The notes beneath the pieces were generated by a model. That model had not been told where the DNA came from. It searched no databases and was given only the letters and a program-made list of their open reading frames with translations. From positions 124,001 to 188,000 of the forward strand of contig NZ_JNZZ01000004.1 of the NCBI RefSeq assembly GCF_000717645.1: a stretch of 64,000 bases of DNA, written 5' to 3'. Each line of letters starts with the position of its first letter. The first letter of the stretch is position 1. The DNA is from Streptomyces californicus (lineage in GTDB: Bacteria > Actinomycetota > Actinomycetes > Streptomycetales > Streptomycetaceae). This document shows positions 16,286 through 25,366 of this stretch, in pieces. Position numbers and translations under genes: made by a program.

Positions 16286-17896
16286 TCACGCGGCGTCCGC
16301 CGACGGTTCCGGCGCCCCCGCCGCCTCGCCCTCCGTGTGGGCGCGCGGCCGGGCGGGAAGCGCGAACATCACCAGGAAGATCACCGCGAGCACTCCGGCC
16401 ACCCACCACAGCGTCTGCTGGAAGGCGCCGACGAACGCGGGCCCGACCTCGGCAGGCGTCAACCGGTCGCCGATCGCCCCGAAGAAGACCACGGAGACCA
16501 GGCCGAGGCCGAGCGCCGTCCCCATCTGCTGCACCGTGTTGATGAGCCCGGACGCCGAACCGGCATGCTCCTTCGGCACCTCGGAGAGGACCGCGTCGGT
16601 CAGCGGCGCCACGATCAGCCCCATCCCCGCGCCCATGACCACCAGCGGAACGGCCATCTGCAGGGACGTGATGCCGAGCCCGTACCGCTCGCTCTCCCAG
16701 AGGTAGATCAGCAGCCCGGCGATCATGAGGAGCGCGCCGGCCTGGAGGACCTTGCGGCCGAAGCGGGGCACCAGCTTCTGCACGGAGATCGCGGCGGCCA
16801 CCGAGACGGCCACCGAGAACGGGACGCCCGTCGTGCCGGCGCGCAGCACGCTCCAGCCGAGCCCGGTCTGCATGTAGAGGGTCCAGACCAGGAAGAAGAT
16901 GCCGAGGCCGACGCCGAAGGTCAGCTGCACGGCGATACCGGCGGCGAAGCTCTTGACCCGGAACAGGGACAGTTCGATGAGCGGCGAGCCGTCGGTCCGT
17001 GCCTTGTGCCGCTGGTACCGGACCAGCGCGCCGAAGACGAACAGGCTCCCCACCATGGACAGGTGGCCCCAGAGCGGCCAGCCCAGCTCGTGTCCCCGGG
17101 TGAGCGGGTAGATGAGCATCAGCATGGCCAGCGTGATGAGGGCGACGCCCGGCAGGTCGAGCCGGACCGCCCTGGGGGCCTTCGACTCGCGGATGAACTT
17201 CGCGCCGAGGACCAGCCCCGCGATGCCGACGGGCAGGTTGATCAGGAAGATCGGCCGCCAGCCCAGCCCGAACAGGTCTCCCTGGGTGAGCAGCGCGCCG
17301 AGCAGCGGACCGGAGACCGCGCCGAGTCCGACGATCGCGCCGAAGAGTCCGAAGACCTTGCCGCGTTCGTGCGCGGGGAAGGTGGCGTGCACGATCGACA
17401 GGACCTGCGGCACCATCAGCGCGGCCGTCGCCCCCTGGAGGATGCGCGCCGCGACCAGCATCTCGGGACCGCCGGCGAAGCCGCAGAGCGCCGAGGCCAG
17501 CGTGAACCCGCCGATCCCGATGAGAAAGAGCCGCTTGCGCCCGTAGATGTCGCCGAGCCGGCCGCCCGTGATCAGTCCGGCCGCGAAGGCGAGGGCGTAT
17601 CCGGCGGTGATCCACTGGATCGCGGCGACCGATGCCCCGGTCTCCTGCTGGATGCTGGGGATCGCGATGTTGACGATGGTGACGTCGACCAGGTCCATGA
17701 AGGCCGCCGTCATGACGATGGCCAGCGCGAACCAGCGCCGCCGGTCGGCCGGAGCGGACGAGGGGGCCTCGGTGGTCGGCGTGCTCGGCACGACCGGTGT
17801 GACTGGTGTGGCTGGTGTGGCTGGTGTGGCTGATGCGACCGTGATGGTCGCATCGGTCTGCGGTGCCGCGAGCGGCGAAGGTGCGGAAGAAGGCAT
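16286..17896 (-). CDS. DHA2-type MFS efflux pump (14 TM)
   Basis: 536-residue drug:H+ antiporter-2 family pump. After about 50 Ala/Thr/Pro-rich residues come about fourteen membrane helices. Motifs include DVTIVNIAIPSIQ in TM1, the loop GGRLGDIYGRKR, and the antiporter motif C region GAIVGLGAVSGPLLGALL. The N-terminus is coded partly by a 9-bp DNA repeat (GCTGGTGTG, about 17797-17835) that encodes repeated Ala-Thr-Pro and could vary in length. It is divergent from the WYL regulator with 62 bp between starts, which points to control by that regulator. The substrate is unknown. Confidence 0.92.
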   Translation of the reverse strand: MPSSAPSPLAAPQTDATITVASATPATPATPVTPVVPSTPTTEAPSSAPADRRRWFALAIVMTAAFMDLVDVTIVNIAIPSIQQETGASVAAIQWITAGYALAFAAGLITGGRLGDIYGRKRLFLIGIGGFTLASALCGFAGGPEMLVAARILQGATAALMVPQVLSIVHATFPAHERGKVFGLFGAIVGLGAVSGPLLGALLTQGDLFGLGWRPIFLINLPVGIAGLVLGAKFIRESKAPRAVRLDLPGVALITLAMLMLIYPLTRGHELGWPLWGHLSMVGSLFVFGALVRYQRHKARTDGSPLIELSLFRVKSFAAGIAVQLTFGVGLGIFFLVWTLYMQTGLGWSVLRAGTTGVPFSVAVSVAAAISVQKLVPRFGRKVLQAGALLMIAGLLIYLWESERYGLGITSLQMAVPLVVMGAGMGLIVAPLTDAVLSEVPKEHAGSASGLINTVQQMGTALGLGLVSVVFFGAIGDRLTPAEVGPAFVGAFQQTLWWVAGVLAVIFLVMFALPARPRAHTEGEAAGAPEPSADAA

Positions 17897-17925
17897 GGGA
17901 GGAACCTAGGGAGCCATTAGGCCAG

Positions 17926-17938
17926 ATCATGACCTGAT
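17926..17938. promoter_or_regulatory. Palindrome in the pump/WYL divergent promoter
   Basis: ATCATGACCTGAT (ATCA-N5-TGAT) lies midway in the 62-bp space between the divergent pump and regulator genes. Its place suggests an operator for the WYL protein; the site is short and unproven. Confidence 0.35.
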
Positions 17939-17958
17939 GAACCGGCACCCTGAATTCC

Positions 17959-19014
17959 ATGACGGACACCCCGGCACGACTGCTGAAACTGTTGTCGCTC
18001 CTCCAGACCCCCCGCGAGTGGCCGGGCGGCGAACTGGCCGACCGGCTCGACGTCAGCCCGCGCACGATCCGCCGCGACATCGACCGGCTGCGCGACCTGG
18101 GCTACCCGGTCGAAGCCTCGCGCGGCTCGGTGGGCGGCTACCGCTTGGTGGCGGGCGCCGCCATGCCGCCCCTCCTGCTGGACGACGAGGAGGCGGTGGC
18201 CATCGCCGTCGGCCTGCGCGCCGGAGCGGGGCACGCGATCGAGGGCGTCGACGAGGCGTCCGTACGGGCGCTGGCCAAGCTGGAGCAGGTGCTTCCCTCC
18301 CGGTTGCGGCACCGCGTCTCCGCCCTCCAGAACGCCACCGTGGCGCTGACCAGGGGCGACGGCTCCACCATCGATCCGCGGACCCTGACGACGCTGGCCT
18401 CGGCCGTGACGGGGCGGGAGCGGCTCAGGTTCGCGTACCTCAGCGGCGACGGCACCCCGTCGAAGCGTCTGGTCGAGCCCTGTCGGCTGGTGAGCGCCGG
18501 GCAGCGCTGGTACCTGGTGGCGTACGACCTCGGCCGGGAGGACTGGCGTACGTTCCGGGTCGACCGGGTCGGCGAGCCGTACGCGACGGGGGCCCGTTTC
18601 GCCCCGAGGCCGCTGCCGGTCGAGGGTCCGCCGGACGCTCCGGCCGCCGGGCCGGACGGCGCACGGGACGGCAGCGGCGGCGGGAGCGGGAAGGCACACG
18701 GGAGCGGAGGCGGGGACGCGGCCGTCTTCCTCGCGCGGTCGATGCGGCGGATGCAGCCGGAGCTGCGGCTCGACGTGCGGTTCTCGGCACCGGCGGAGTT
18801 CGTGGCGGCCCGGTTGCCCGCGCATCTCGGCGCGCCGGAACCGGACGGGGAGGGCGGCTGCCGGCTGCGGTCCTCGTGCACCGACTCGCTGGAGTGGGTG
18901 GCGCTGCGGCTGGCGCTCGTGGACTGCGAGTTCTCCGCGCAGGGGCCGCCGCAACTGGTGGAGTACCTCGCGGACCTGGGCTCCCGGCTCACCCGCGCCG
19001 CCCGCCCCGTGTGA
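17959..19014 (+). CDS. HTH-WYL transcriptional regulator
   Basis: 351 residues. Residues 5-60 form a DeoR-like winged helix-turn-helix (ELADRLDVSPRTIRRDIDRL). Residues about 145-215 form the WYL ligand-sensing domain with RLVEPCRLVSAGQRWYLVAYD and DWRTFRVDRV. A Gly/Ser-rich linker (about 228-255) leads to a C-terminal WCX-like extension. WYL proteins bind small ligands or nucleic acid; here the divergent DHA2 pump is the natural target. The ATG at 17959 gives the expected MTDTPARLLKLLSLLQ start. Confidence 0.9.
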   Translation: MTDTPARLLKLLSLLQTPREWPGGELADRLDVSPRTIRRDIDRLRDLGYPVEASRGSVGGYRLVAGAAMPPLLLDDEEAVAIAVGLRAGAGHAIEGVDEASVRALAKLEQVLPSRLRHRVSALQNATVALTRGDGSTIDPRTLTTLASAVTGRERLRFAYLSGDGTPSKRLVEPCRLVSAGQRWYLVAYDLGREDWRTFRVDRVGEPYATGARFAPRPLPVEGPPDAPAAGPDGARDGSGGGSGKAHGSGGGDAAVFLARSMRRMQPELRLDVRFSAPAEFVAARLPAHLGAPEPDGEGGCRLRSSCTDSLEWVALRLALVDCEFSAQGPPQLVEYLADLGSRLTRAARPV

Positions 19015-19263
19015 CCGCGCACCGCCCGAGGCCGGGCGGGGCCGCGCACGGACGGCAGGACGGCACTGGCTCGGCCGCGCGCGGAAGCAGCAGAAGCAGG
19101 AGCGAGGCCATGTGAAGGGCCGGGACAGGGATGAGCCCCGACGCCGGGGGGGGTGGGCGCCGGGGCTCAGCTCGGGGACCGGAAAACCGGTCGGTCGACC
19201 GGAACGACCCGGTCGGTCAGCCGGTGCGAACCGGCTTGATGGGGAGATTACGGGTTTATTGGC

Positions 19264-20268
19264 TCACGCCACAGCGTCAAAGCCCGTGTCGTGCGCCATT
19301 CGCTTCAATTCGAGCAGCGCGTGCTTCTCGATCTGGCGGATCCGCTCCCGGGTGAGGCCGTGCTGCTTGCCCACCTCGGTCAGGGTCCGCTCGCGCCCGT
19401 CCTCGATGCCGTACCGCATCTTGATGATGGAGGCGGTCCTGTTGTCGAGCTTGCCGATCAGGTCCTCCAGCTCCTCGCTGCGGAGCAGGGTCAGCACCGA
19501 CTGCTCGGGCGAGACGGCCGACGTGTCCTCCAGCAGGTCACCGAACTGGGTGTCGCCGTCGTCGTCCACGGACATGTTGAGGCTGACCGGGTCGCGGGCC
19601 CAGTCCAGGACGTTGCCGACGCGCTCGGCGTTGGAGTCCAGCTCGGCGGCGATCTCCTCGTGCTCCGGGTCGCGCCCGTGCTCGCGGTTGAACTCGCGCT
19701 GAACCCGGCGGATCCGGCCGAGCTCCTCCACCAGGTGGACGGGGAGCCGGATCGTACGGGACTGGTCGGCGATGGACCGGGTGATGGCCTGGCGGATCCA
19801 CCAGGTCGCGTACGTGGAGAACTTGAAGCCCTTGGCGTAGTCGAACTTCTCGACCGCGCGCACCAGGCCCGCGTTGCCCTCCTGGATCAGGTCGAGCAGG
19901 GGAAGCCCCGCGCGCGGGTAGCGGCGGGCCACGGCGACGACGAGTCGGAGGTTGGAACGGATGAATATGTCCTTGGCGCGCTCGCCCTCGGCGACCAGCG
20001 CCTCCAGCTCCTCACGCTTCGCACCACCGGCGTCGCTCTCCACCTCGCCGTCGAGGATCTGCTGGGCGTAGACGCCCGCCTCGATGGTCTGGGAGAGGTC
20101 GACTTCCTTGGCGGCGTCGAGCAACGGTGTGCGGGCGATCTCGTCCAGGTACATGCCGACCAGGTCGCGATCGGCGATTTCCCCGCCCACGGCGCGAACA
20201 CTGCTTGCCCGGGCGTCGGTCCCACCGGAGGTGGCGGACTGACGACGGGCGACGGCACGGGTTGCCAT
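19264..20268 (-). CDS. hrdD: Principal-like RNA polymerase sigma factor HrdD
   Basis: 334-residue group 2 sigma-70 factor. Regions are visible in order: 1.2 ([16 protein letters not shown]), 2 ([59 protein letters not shown]), 3 ([16 protein letters not shown]) and 4 ([20 protein letters not shown]). The N-terminal [15 protein letters not shown] and the ending [11 protein letters not shown] match HrdD as I remember it from S. coelicolor and S. griseus. It lacks the long region 1.1 extension of HrdB. ATG 20268 follows AAGGGAG. A sigma-R-type promoter lies upstream, as known for hrdD in S. coelicolor. Confidence 0.92.
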   Translation of the reverse strand: MATRAVARRQSATSGGTDARASSVRAVGGEIADRDLVGMYLDEIARTPLLDAAKEVDLSQTIEAGVYAQQILDGEVESDAGGAKREELEALVAEGERAKDIFIRSNLRLVVAVARRYPRAGLPLLDLIQEGNAGLVRAVEKFDYAKGFKFSTYATWWIRQAITRSIADQSRTIRLPVHLVEELGRIRRVQREFNREHGRDPEHEEIAAELDSNAERVGNVLDWARDPVSLNMSVDDDGDTQFGDLLEDTSAVSPEQSVLTLLRSEELEDLIGKLDNRTASIIKMRYGIEDGRERTLTEVGKQHGLTRERIRQIEKHALLELKRMAHDTGFDAVA

Positions 20269-20329
20269 GCGTGCTCCCTTGCTGAGTAGGTCGCGACACC
20301 CTTCCGGGTGCCCTGCATCCGATGGAAAC

Positions 20330-20356
20330 AACGACTGGAATCCGGACAGAATTCCC
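20330..20356 (-). promoter_or_regulatory. Sigma-R promoter of hrdD
   Basis: Read on the minus strand: GGGAAT (20356-20351), exactly 18 bp, then GTT (20332-20330, continuing GTTGTT). This is a perfect match to the sigma-R consensus GGGAAT-N18-GTT. The leader to the ATG would be about 55 nt and holds a small hairpin (CACCC/GGGTG). Confidence 0.85.
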
Positions 20357-20844
20357 ATGCCGACCATTCATTTTCGTGATCATGCAGTACCCTGTCCGGC
20401 TCCGACCCCCGGATACCGTTCCCGAGTACCCCCGGAAACGCAGGTCAGAGCCGGTACGGCGGGCGATTCGGCCCCATTCCGGCTCCCCGGCCGGATACCC
20501 GCGATCGGCGCATCCATGAGACCGCGCTCACTTACCCGCCCACTTCGTCCCGTCCGCCGTCCCCCGCACGGCCCTCGCGGAGCCCTCGGATCGGCCGCCA
20601 CCCCTGGCCGTCCGGTCTCCGGTAGGACCCGTCCGCCCGGGCGGACGCCTTGCGAGCGCGCTTCCGCCTCGGAAGACGGCGGGGGCGGCGTCCGGGTTGC
20701 TCGGGGCGGTGGCAGCGGTGACGGACCAGGACCGTGGACCGAGAGCCGCCGGGGCCCCGGACCGAGCATCTCGGGACAGGGGACCGAGACACGTCGAGAC
20801 CACAGCCCGATCCCCCGCGCTCCACGCCTGCCTAGCCTCACGGC
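20357..20844. other. Gap between hrdD and questin-oxidase-like gene
   Basis: 488 bp. The part next to hrdD is AT-richer and probably holds a second promoter, for which I find no clear consensus. The part from 20500 is GC-rich with GGACCGAG repeats near 20725-20790. No coding region is supported on either strand. Confidence 0.45.
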
Positions 20845-21863
20845 ATGGACGACACCACGGGCATCCTCGACGAAGCGCTGGAGCGCATCCACCTCTCGGG
20901 GCCGGAGCGCGACGGCTGGCTCAGCAATCACGCACCGATGGCCGTGGAAGCCCTCGTGCGGCACGGCCGGGCGGCGGCCGTGCACCGCTGGCTGGACCGT
21001 TACGGGCCGAAGCTGGAGGAGATGCCGGCCGCCGGCGCCCCGGTCACCGCGCACGACTGGCGCGAGGCGCTGGGCGACCCCCGCCGCATCGGCGACTGGA
21101 CGGCGTTCTTCGAGCGCGAGACGGCCGGGCGCCCGTGGCAGGACGTGCTCGTCGAGTGGTGGCCCCGGCTGCTGCCGGGCATCGCGGCGGGCGCCACACA
21201 TCCGGTGATCCGGCTGGGCCATGCCGTACGGACCCTGCTGGCGGGTGAGGCGACCGCGCCGCGCGTCCGGGAACTGGCCCACGCCCTGGGCTACTGGGCC
21301 GCCCGACACCAGCCGCTGCCCGCCACGACGCAGCTCGCCCCCGCACCGAGCGCGGCGGCGGCGCTGGACCGGGTGGAGCCGGTGCCCGTACAGAGCGGAG
21401 GCGTCCGGGACAGGTTCGCTCAGCTGACCGGCTTCCCGCAGTGGCCGGGTCGGGGGCCCGCCGACGCGGAGGCCGCCCGGTCCGCGCTTCGGGAGCTGGT
21501 GCCTCGACCCACCGGTACGCGACGCACGGCTACGGCGAGCCGATCATGCTGGTCCACGCGGCGACCGCCCCCAACGCGGTCCTGCGCACCCTGCCGGCCC
21601 CGCCCGCCCGGCTGTGGGAGCCGAGTCTGCGGGCGGCCTGGGCGGCGAGCGCGGCCGTCACCGCCGCCTACGCGCCCCGGGCGCCCGCCCCGGTCCCCGC
21701 GACGGGCGGCGCGGCGGCGGACGCGGAAGACCTGTTCGCGCGGGCGGCGGCCCACGGGGACGATCACACGATCAAGTTCACGGACACGGCACTGGACGTG
21801 GGCGACGCGCTCGCTTTCGCCGCCGCCCGGCGGGCGATCGAGCTGAATCGGCCGGTCTTCTAG
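20845..21863 (+). pseudogene. Questin-oxidase-like gene with -1 frameshift
   Basis: The full-length product would be about 339 residues of the questin oxidase family, which in fungi includes Baeyer-Villiger-type ring-cleaving enzymes; bacterial roles are unknown. The first part is read from ATG 20845 (MDDTTGILDEALERIHL) to about RSALRELV. There the frame shifts: continuing sequence ASTHRYATHGYGEPIMLVHA to the stop at 21863 (AARRAIELNRPVF) is in the next frame. Adding one G in GAGCTGGTGCC near 21497-21503 restores one frame. Past the shift, the first frame is Arg/Pro-rich nonsense. It is either a real one-base deletion or a sequencing error. Confidence 0.85.
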
Positions 21864-21904
21864 ACCACCCGTGCTCCGCGCCGGCCGGGGGCCCGCAGCG
21901 CTTC

Positions 21905-22687
21905 TCAGCCGAACTGCACCGAGCGCTTGGCCAGCCCCATCCAGAAGCCGTCGATGACGCTGCGCCCCCGGTCCAGCTCGTCCTCGGCCGCGCCCAGCGT
22001 CACGAAGAGCGGTGCGAAATGCTCCGTCCGCGGGTGGGCCAGCTTCCCGGCCGGGGAGGTGTGCTCGAAGTCGATCAGCGCGTCGATGTCCTGGGCCCGC
22101 AGCGCGCGGTCGCCCCAGTCGTCGAACTCCGCCGACCAGCCGGGGACGCCGCCGCCCTGATGCCGCAGGGCGGCCAGGTTGTGGGTGAAGAAGCCGCTGC
22201 CGACGATGAGAACGCCCTCGTCGCGCAGCGGGGCGAGCTTGCGCCCGACGTCCATCAGCTTCTGTGGGTCGAGGGTCGGCAGGGAGATCTGGAGTGCGGG
22301 GATGTCGGCGTCCGGGAACATCTCGACCAGCGGGACGTACGCCCCGTGGTCCAGGCCCCGGTCCGGGATGTCCTGCACCGGGGTGCCCGCCCCCCGCAGC
22401 AGTTTGCGGACGCTGTCGGCGAGCTGCGGGGCGCCGGGCGCTCCGTACCGTACGCCGTAGTAGTGCTCGGGGAAGCCCCAGAAGTCGTAGACGAGCGGCA
22501 CGGTCTCGGTGGCTCCGAGGGCGAGCGGGGCCTCCTCCCAGTGGGCGGAGACCATCAGGATCGCGCGCGGGCGCGGCAGCTCCGCGGACCAGGCGGCGAG
22601 CTGGCCGGGCCAGACCGGATCGTCGGCCAGCGGCGGCGCGCCGTGCGAGAGGTAGAGGGCGGGCATGCGCTCCGCGGTGGCTGTCAT
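21905..22687 (-). CDS. LigB/DODA-type extradiol dioxygenase
   Basis: 260-residue class III extradiol dioxygenase of the 4,5-DOPA dioxygenase (YgiD) family; such enzymes open catechol rings using a non-haem metal. Metal-site and active-site segments visible are LYLSHGAPPL, VSAHWEE, DHGAYVPL and GSGFFTHNL. Length is normal. I start it at ATG 22687 behind GGATGGGAG; a GTG at 22702 is possible. It is divergent from a MarR regulator with matching inverted repeats between, so aromatic compounds may induce it. Confidence 0.9.
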   Translation of the reverse strand: MTATAERMPALYLSHGAPPLADDPVWPGQLAAWSAELPRPRAILMVSAHWEEAPLALGATETVPLVYDFWGFPEHYYGVRYGAPGAPQLADSVRKLLRGAGTPVQDIPDRGLDHGAYVPLVEMFPDADIPALQISLPTLDPQKLMDVGRKLAPLRDEGVLIVGSGFFTHNLAALRHQGGGVPGWSAEFDDWGDRALRAQDIDALIDFEHTSPAGKLAHPRTEHFAPLFVTLGAAEDELDRGRSVIDGFWMGLAKRSVQFG

Positions 22688-22880
22688 GGCACTCCCATCC
22701 ACTGGACGCGGGTCCGGGCGACGGCCCCGTTCCAGGGGCGCCGGCGGGTTCGGATCCGGTCACGAGTTCGTCAGAGCAGGAGTTCCCCGAGGTCATCCGG
22801 GGGATCGTTGTTCAGGGGCCCTGCGGAATTCCCGCCGGAACTCCGCCGGATCCCCTGCGGGGACCTCCTGGGGCAGGCTT

Positions 22881-22938
22881 CTTGAATTTTCAAGTTCCTA
22901 CCTCCGGAGACCTTAGCTCTATCTAGTTCAACTTTCAA
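22881..22938. promoter_or_regulatory. Probable MarR operators
   Basis: CTTGAATTTTCAAG (22881-22894) is a near-perfect palindrome, and a related GTTCAACTTTCAAG (22925-22938) lies 30 bp on, next to the MarR start. Both lie in the 274-bp divergent promoter. AT-rich TTGAA/TTCAA half-sites are typical of MarR regulators. Confidence 0.65.
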
Positions 22939-22961
22939 GAAAAGGTCGTACAGTGGAGTAC

Positions 22962-23465
22962 ATGACCACGGCATCCACCGGCGCGCCGCGCTGGCTCACC
23001 GACGAGGAGCAGCACACCTGGCGCGCCTATCTGCATGCCACCACGCTCCTGGAGGACCACCTCGACCGCCAGTTGCAGCGTGACGCCGGAATGCCGCACA
23101 CCTACTACGGGCTGCTCGTCCAGCTCTCGCAGGCCCCCCGCCGCCGGATGCGGATGACGGAGCTGGCCCGGAACGCGAAGATCACCCGGTCCCGGCTCTC
23201 CCACGCCATCGCGCGGCTGGAGAGGAACGGCTGGGTGCGCCGCGAGGACTGCCCCTCCGACAAGCGCGGCCAGAACGCGGTGCTCACCGACGACGGTCAC
23301 GCGATGCTCAGCCGCTCGGCGCCGGGCCACGTCGAGGCCGTACGGCAGGCGATGTTCGACCGGCTCACGCCGGAGCAGGTGAAGAGTCTCGGGGAGATCA
23401 TGAAGGCGCTCGCCACCGGCCTGGAGCCGGAGGGCGCGAACGCGGATCTGCCCTGGCTCCGCTGA
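22962..23465 (+). CDS. MarR-family transcriptional regulator
   Basis: 167 residues. The winged helix-turn-helix is at about 60-125: MRMTELARNAKITRSRLSHA, with the wing RREDCPSDKRGQNAVLTDDG (D-x-R-G basic tip). Flanking helices form the dimer interface. I start at ATG 22962 (MTTASTG) behind GTGGAG; a GTG at 22953 is the alternative. It is divergent from the dioxygenase gene and converges with a DHA2 pump; both are candidate targets. Confidence 0.9.
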   Translation: MTTASTGAPRWLTDEEQHTWRAYLHATTLLEDHLDRQLQRDAGMPHTYYGLLVQLSQAPRRRMRMTELARNAKITRSRLSHAIARLERNGWVRREDCPSDKRGQNAVLTDDGHAMLSRSAPGHVEAVRQAMFDRLTPEQVKSLGEIMKALATGLEPEGANADLPWLR

Positions 23466-23568
23466 GCGATCACCGGGCTGTCCCGGCCGGAGCCAGGGCG
23501 TTTTCCCGGCCGGAGCCGGGCGGCGGATCACTGAGCGGAGCCAGGGCAGCGGAGCGGCACCGGCAGAA

Positions 23569-23607
23569 CCGGCGGGTGACGGCCGGGGCCCGGCCGTCAC
23601 CCGCCGG
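23569..23607. terminator. Perfect bidirectional hairpin
   Basis: Perfect 16-bp inverted repeat: CCGGCGGGTGACGGCC (23569-23584) and its complement (23592-23607) with a GGGGCCC loop. It lies between the converging marR and MFS genes, 4 bp from the MFS stop. Confidence 0.85.
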
Positions 23608-23610
23608 CCC

Positions 23611-25170
23611 TCAGTGGGCGATGACCGGAATCCTGTACTCCTCCTCGGCGTCCGCGCCGGACACGCCGTCCGCCGTTCCCGAACCGGAACCCGCGGCCGC
23701 GCCCGTCCCGGGGCGGCCGGTGTTGATCAGGGTGAACGCGATGGCCGCGGCGGCGACGAGGATGCCGACCGCCCACCAGATCGCCGCGGCGAACCCGCTG
23801 ACCATGGCCTGGAGCTCCAGCAGCCGCGGGTCCGTGGCGCGGGCCGCGTGGTCGGCGACGTAGGCGGTGGTGGCGCTCGCCGCGATGGTGTTCAGCAGGG
23901 CGGTGCCGATCGCGCCGCCGACCTGCTGCGAGGTGTTGACCATGGCGGAGGCGACCCCCGCGTCACGCGGCTCGATGCCGTGCGTGGCCAGGGACATGGC
24001 CGGCATGAACGCCGTGCCCATGCCGAGGCCGAGCAGCAGCATGCCGGGCAGGATGACGGCCGCGTAGCTCGTGCCGAGGTCGAGCTGGGTCAGGAGCAGC
24101 ATGCCGACCGCGGCGACCAGGAAGCCCGGCCCCATCAGCAGGCGCGGCGGGACCCGGGTCATCAGCCGGGTGCCGATCTGGGTGGAGCCGGTGATCATGC
24201 CCGCGATCATCGGGAGGAACGCGAAGCCGGTCTTGACCGGGGAGTAGCCCTTCACGACCTGGAGGTAGTAGGTCAGGAAGAGGAACAGCCCGAACATCGC
24301 GATGATGGCGAGGCCCAGCGAGAGGTAGACCCCGCCCCGGTTCCGCTCGGTGAGGACGCGCAGCGGCAGCAGCGGCGACTTCACGCGCGACTCGGTCACG
24401 ACGAAGGCCAGCAGGAGCACGGCGGAGGCGATGAACATGCCGATCGTCAGCCCGTCCGACCAGCCGGACGACTCGGCGCGGGTGAAGCCGTAGACCAGGG
24501 CGACCAGGCCGAGCGTGGAGAGGACGACGCCGGGGATGTCGAGCGGCGCGCGGTTGCGGGCGCCGGAGGGCTCGCGGATGACGAAGTACGCGCCCGCGGC
24601 GGCGACGACGGCGAACGGGATGTTGACGAAGAACGTCCAGCGCCAGTTCAGGTACTCGGTGAGGAAGCCGCCGAGGATCAGCCCGACCGCGCCGCCGCCG
24701 CCGGCGATGGCCCCGTAGATGCCGAACGCCTTGGCGCGCTCCTTGGCGTCGGTGAACATGACGGCGAGCAGGGAGAGCGCGGCCGGGGCGAGCAAGGCGC
24801 CGAAGACGCCCTGGAGGGCGCGGGAGCCGAACATCATCGCCTCGTTCTGGGCCGCCCCGCCGAGCGCGGAGGCCAGCGCGAAGCCGACCAGGCCGACGAC
24901 GAACGTGCGCTTGCGGCCCCACAGGTCGGCGATCCGGCCGCCGAAGAGGAGGAGACCGCCGAAGGCGAGGGCGTAGGCGGTGATGACCCACTGCTTGTTG
25001 CCGTCGGATATGCCGAGGTCGGTCTGGGCCGAGGGCAGCGCGATGTTCACGATGGTCGCGTCGAGGACGACCATCAGCTGGGCGAGCGCGATGAAGGCCA
25101 GGGCTTTCCAGCGACTCGGATCGGGAAGAGCGGTGTCAGCGATACGTGACATACCGGCTGTTTTTGACAT
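23611..25170 (-). CDS. DHA2-type MFS efflux pump (EmrB/QacA)
   Basis: 519-residue drug:H+ antiporter-2. Fourteen membrane helices follow DPSRWKALAFIALAQLMVVL; motif D1 LDATIVNIALPSAQ, loop FGGRIADLWGRKR and motif C GAIAGGGGAVGLILGG are clear. The C-terminus is Gly/Ser/Glu-rich. I start it at ATG 25170 (MSKTAGMSRIAD) behind AGGTGG; a GTG at 25182 is in frame. It lies just downstream of, and in the same direction as, a TetR gene, the usual pump-repressor pairing. Confidence 0.92.
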   Translation of the reverse strand: MSKTAGMSRIADTALPDPSRWKALAFIALAQLMVVLDATIVNIALPSAQTDLGISDGNKQWVITAYALAFGGLLLFGGRIADLWGRKRTFVVGLVGFALASALGGAAQNEAMMFGSRALQGVFGALLAPAALSLLAVMFTDAKERAKAFGIYGAIAGGGGAVGLILGGFLTEYLNWRWTFFVNIPFAVVAAAGAYFVIREPSGARNRAPLDIPGVVLSTLGLVALVYGFTRAESSGWSDGLTIGMFIASAVLLLAFVVTESRVKSPLLPLRVLTERNRGGVYLSLGLAIIAMFGLFLFLTYYLQVVKGYSPVKTGFAFLPMIAGMITGSTQIGTRLMTRVPPRLLMGPGFLVAAVGMLLLTQLDLGTSYAAVILPGMLLLGLGMGTAFMPAMSLATHGIEPRDAGVASAMVNTSQQVGGAIGTALLNTIAASATTAYVADHAARATDPRLLELQAMVSGFAAAIWWAVGILVAAAAIAFTLINTGRPGTGAAAGSGSGTADGVSGADAEEEYRIPVIAH

Positions 25171-25366
25171 GGGAGTAGCCACCTAGGGACGTGCGAGGGC
25201 GCCGGGGCACCGCGAGATGAGCGTCGGCGGTACGCGCTGCGGCGTACGCGGGACGGTTGCGTGGGCCGCCCGCGCGCGGCAGGGGCGCACGGGCCGGAGT
25301 TCGTGAGGAAGGCGTTCGGGAGGGAGGGGGCGCCGGTGGGCCGGAAGGTTCAGTTCGGTGCGGGCG

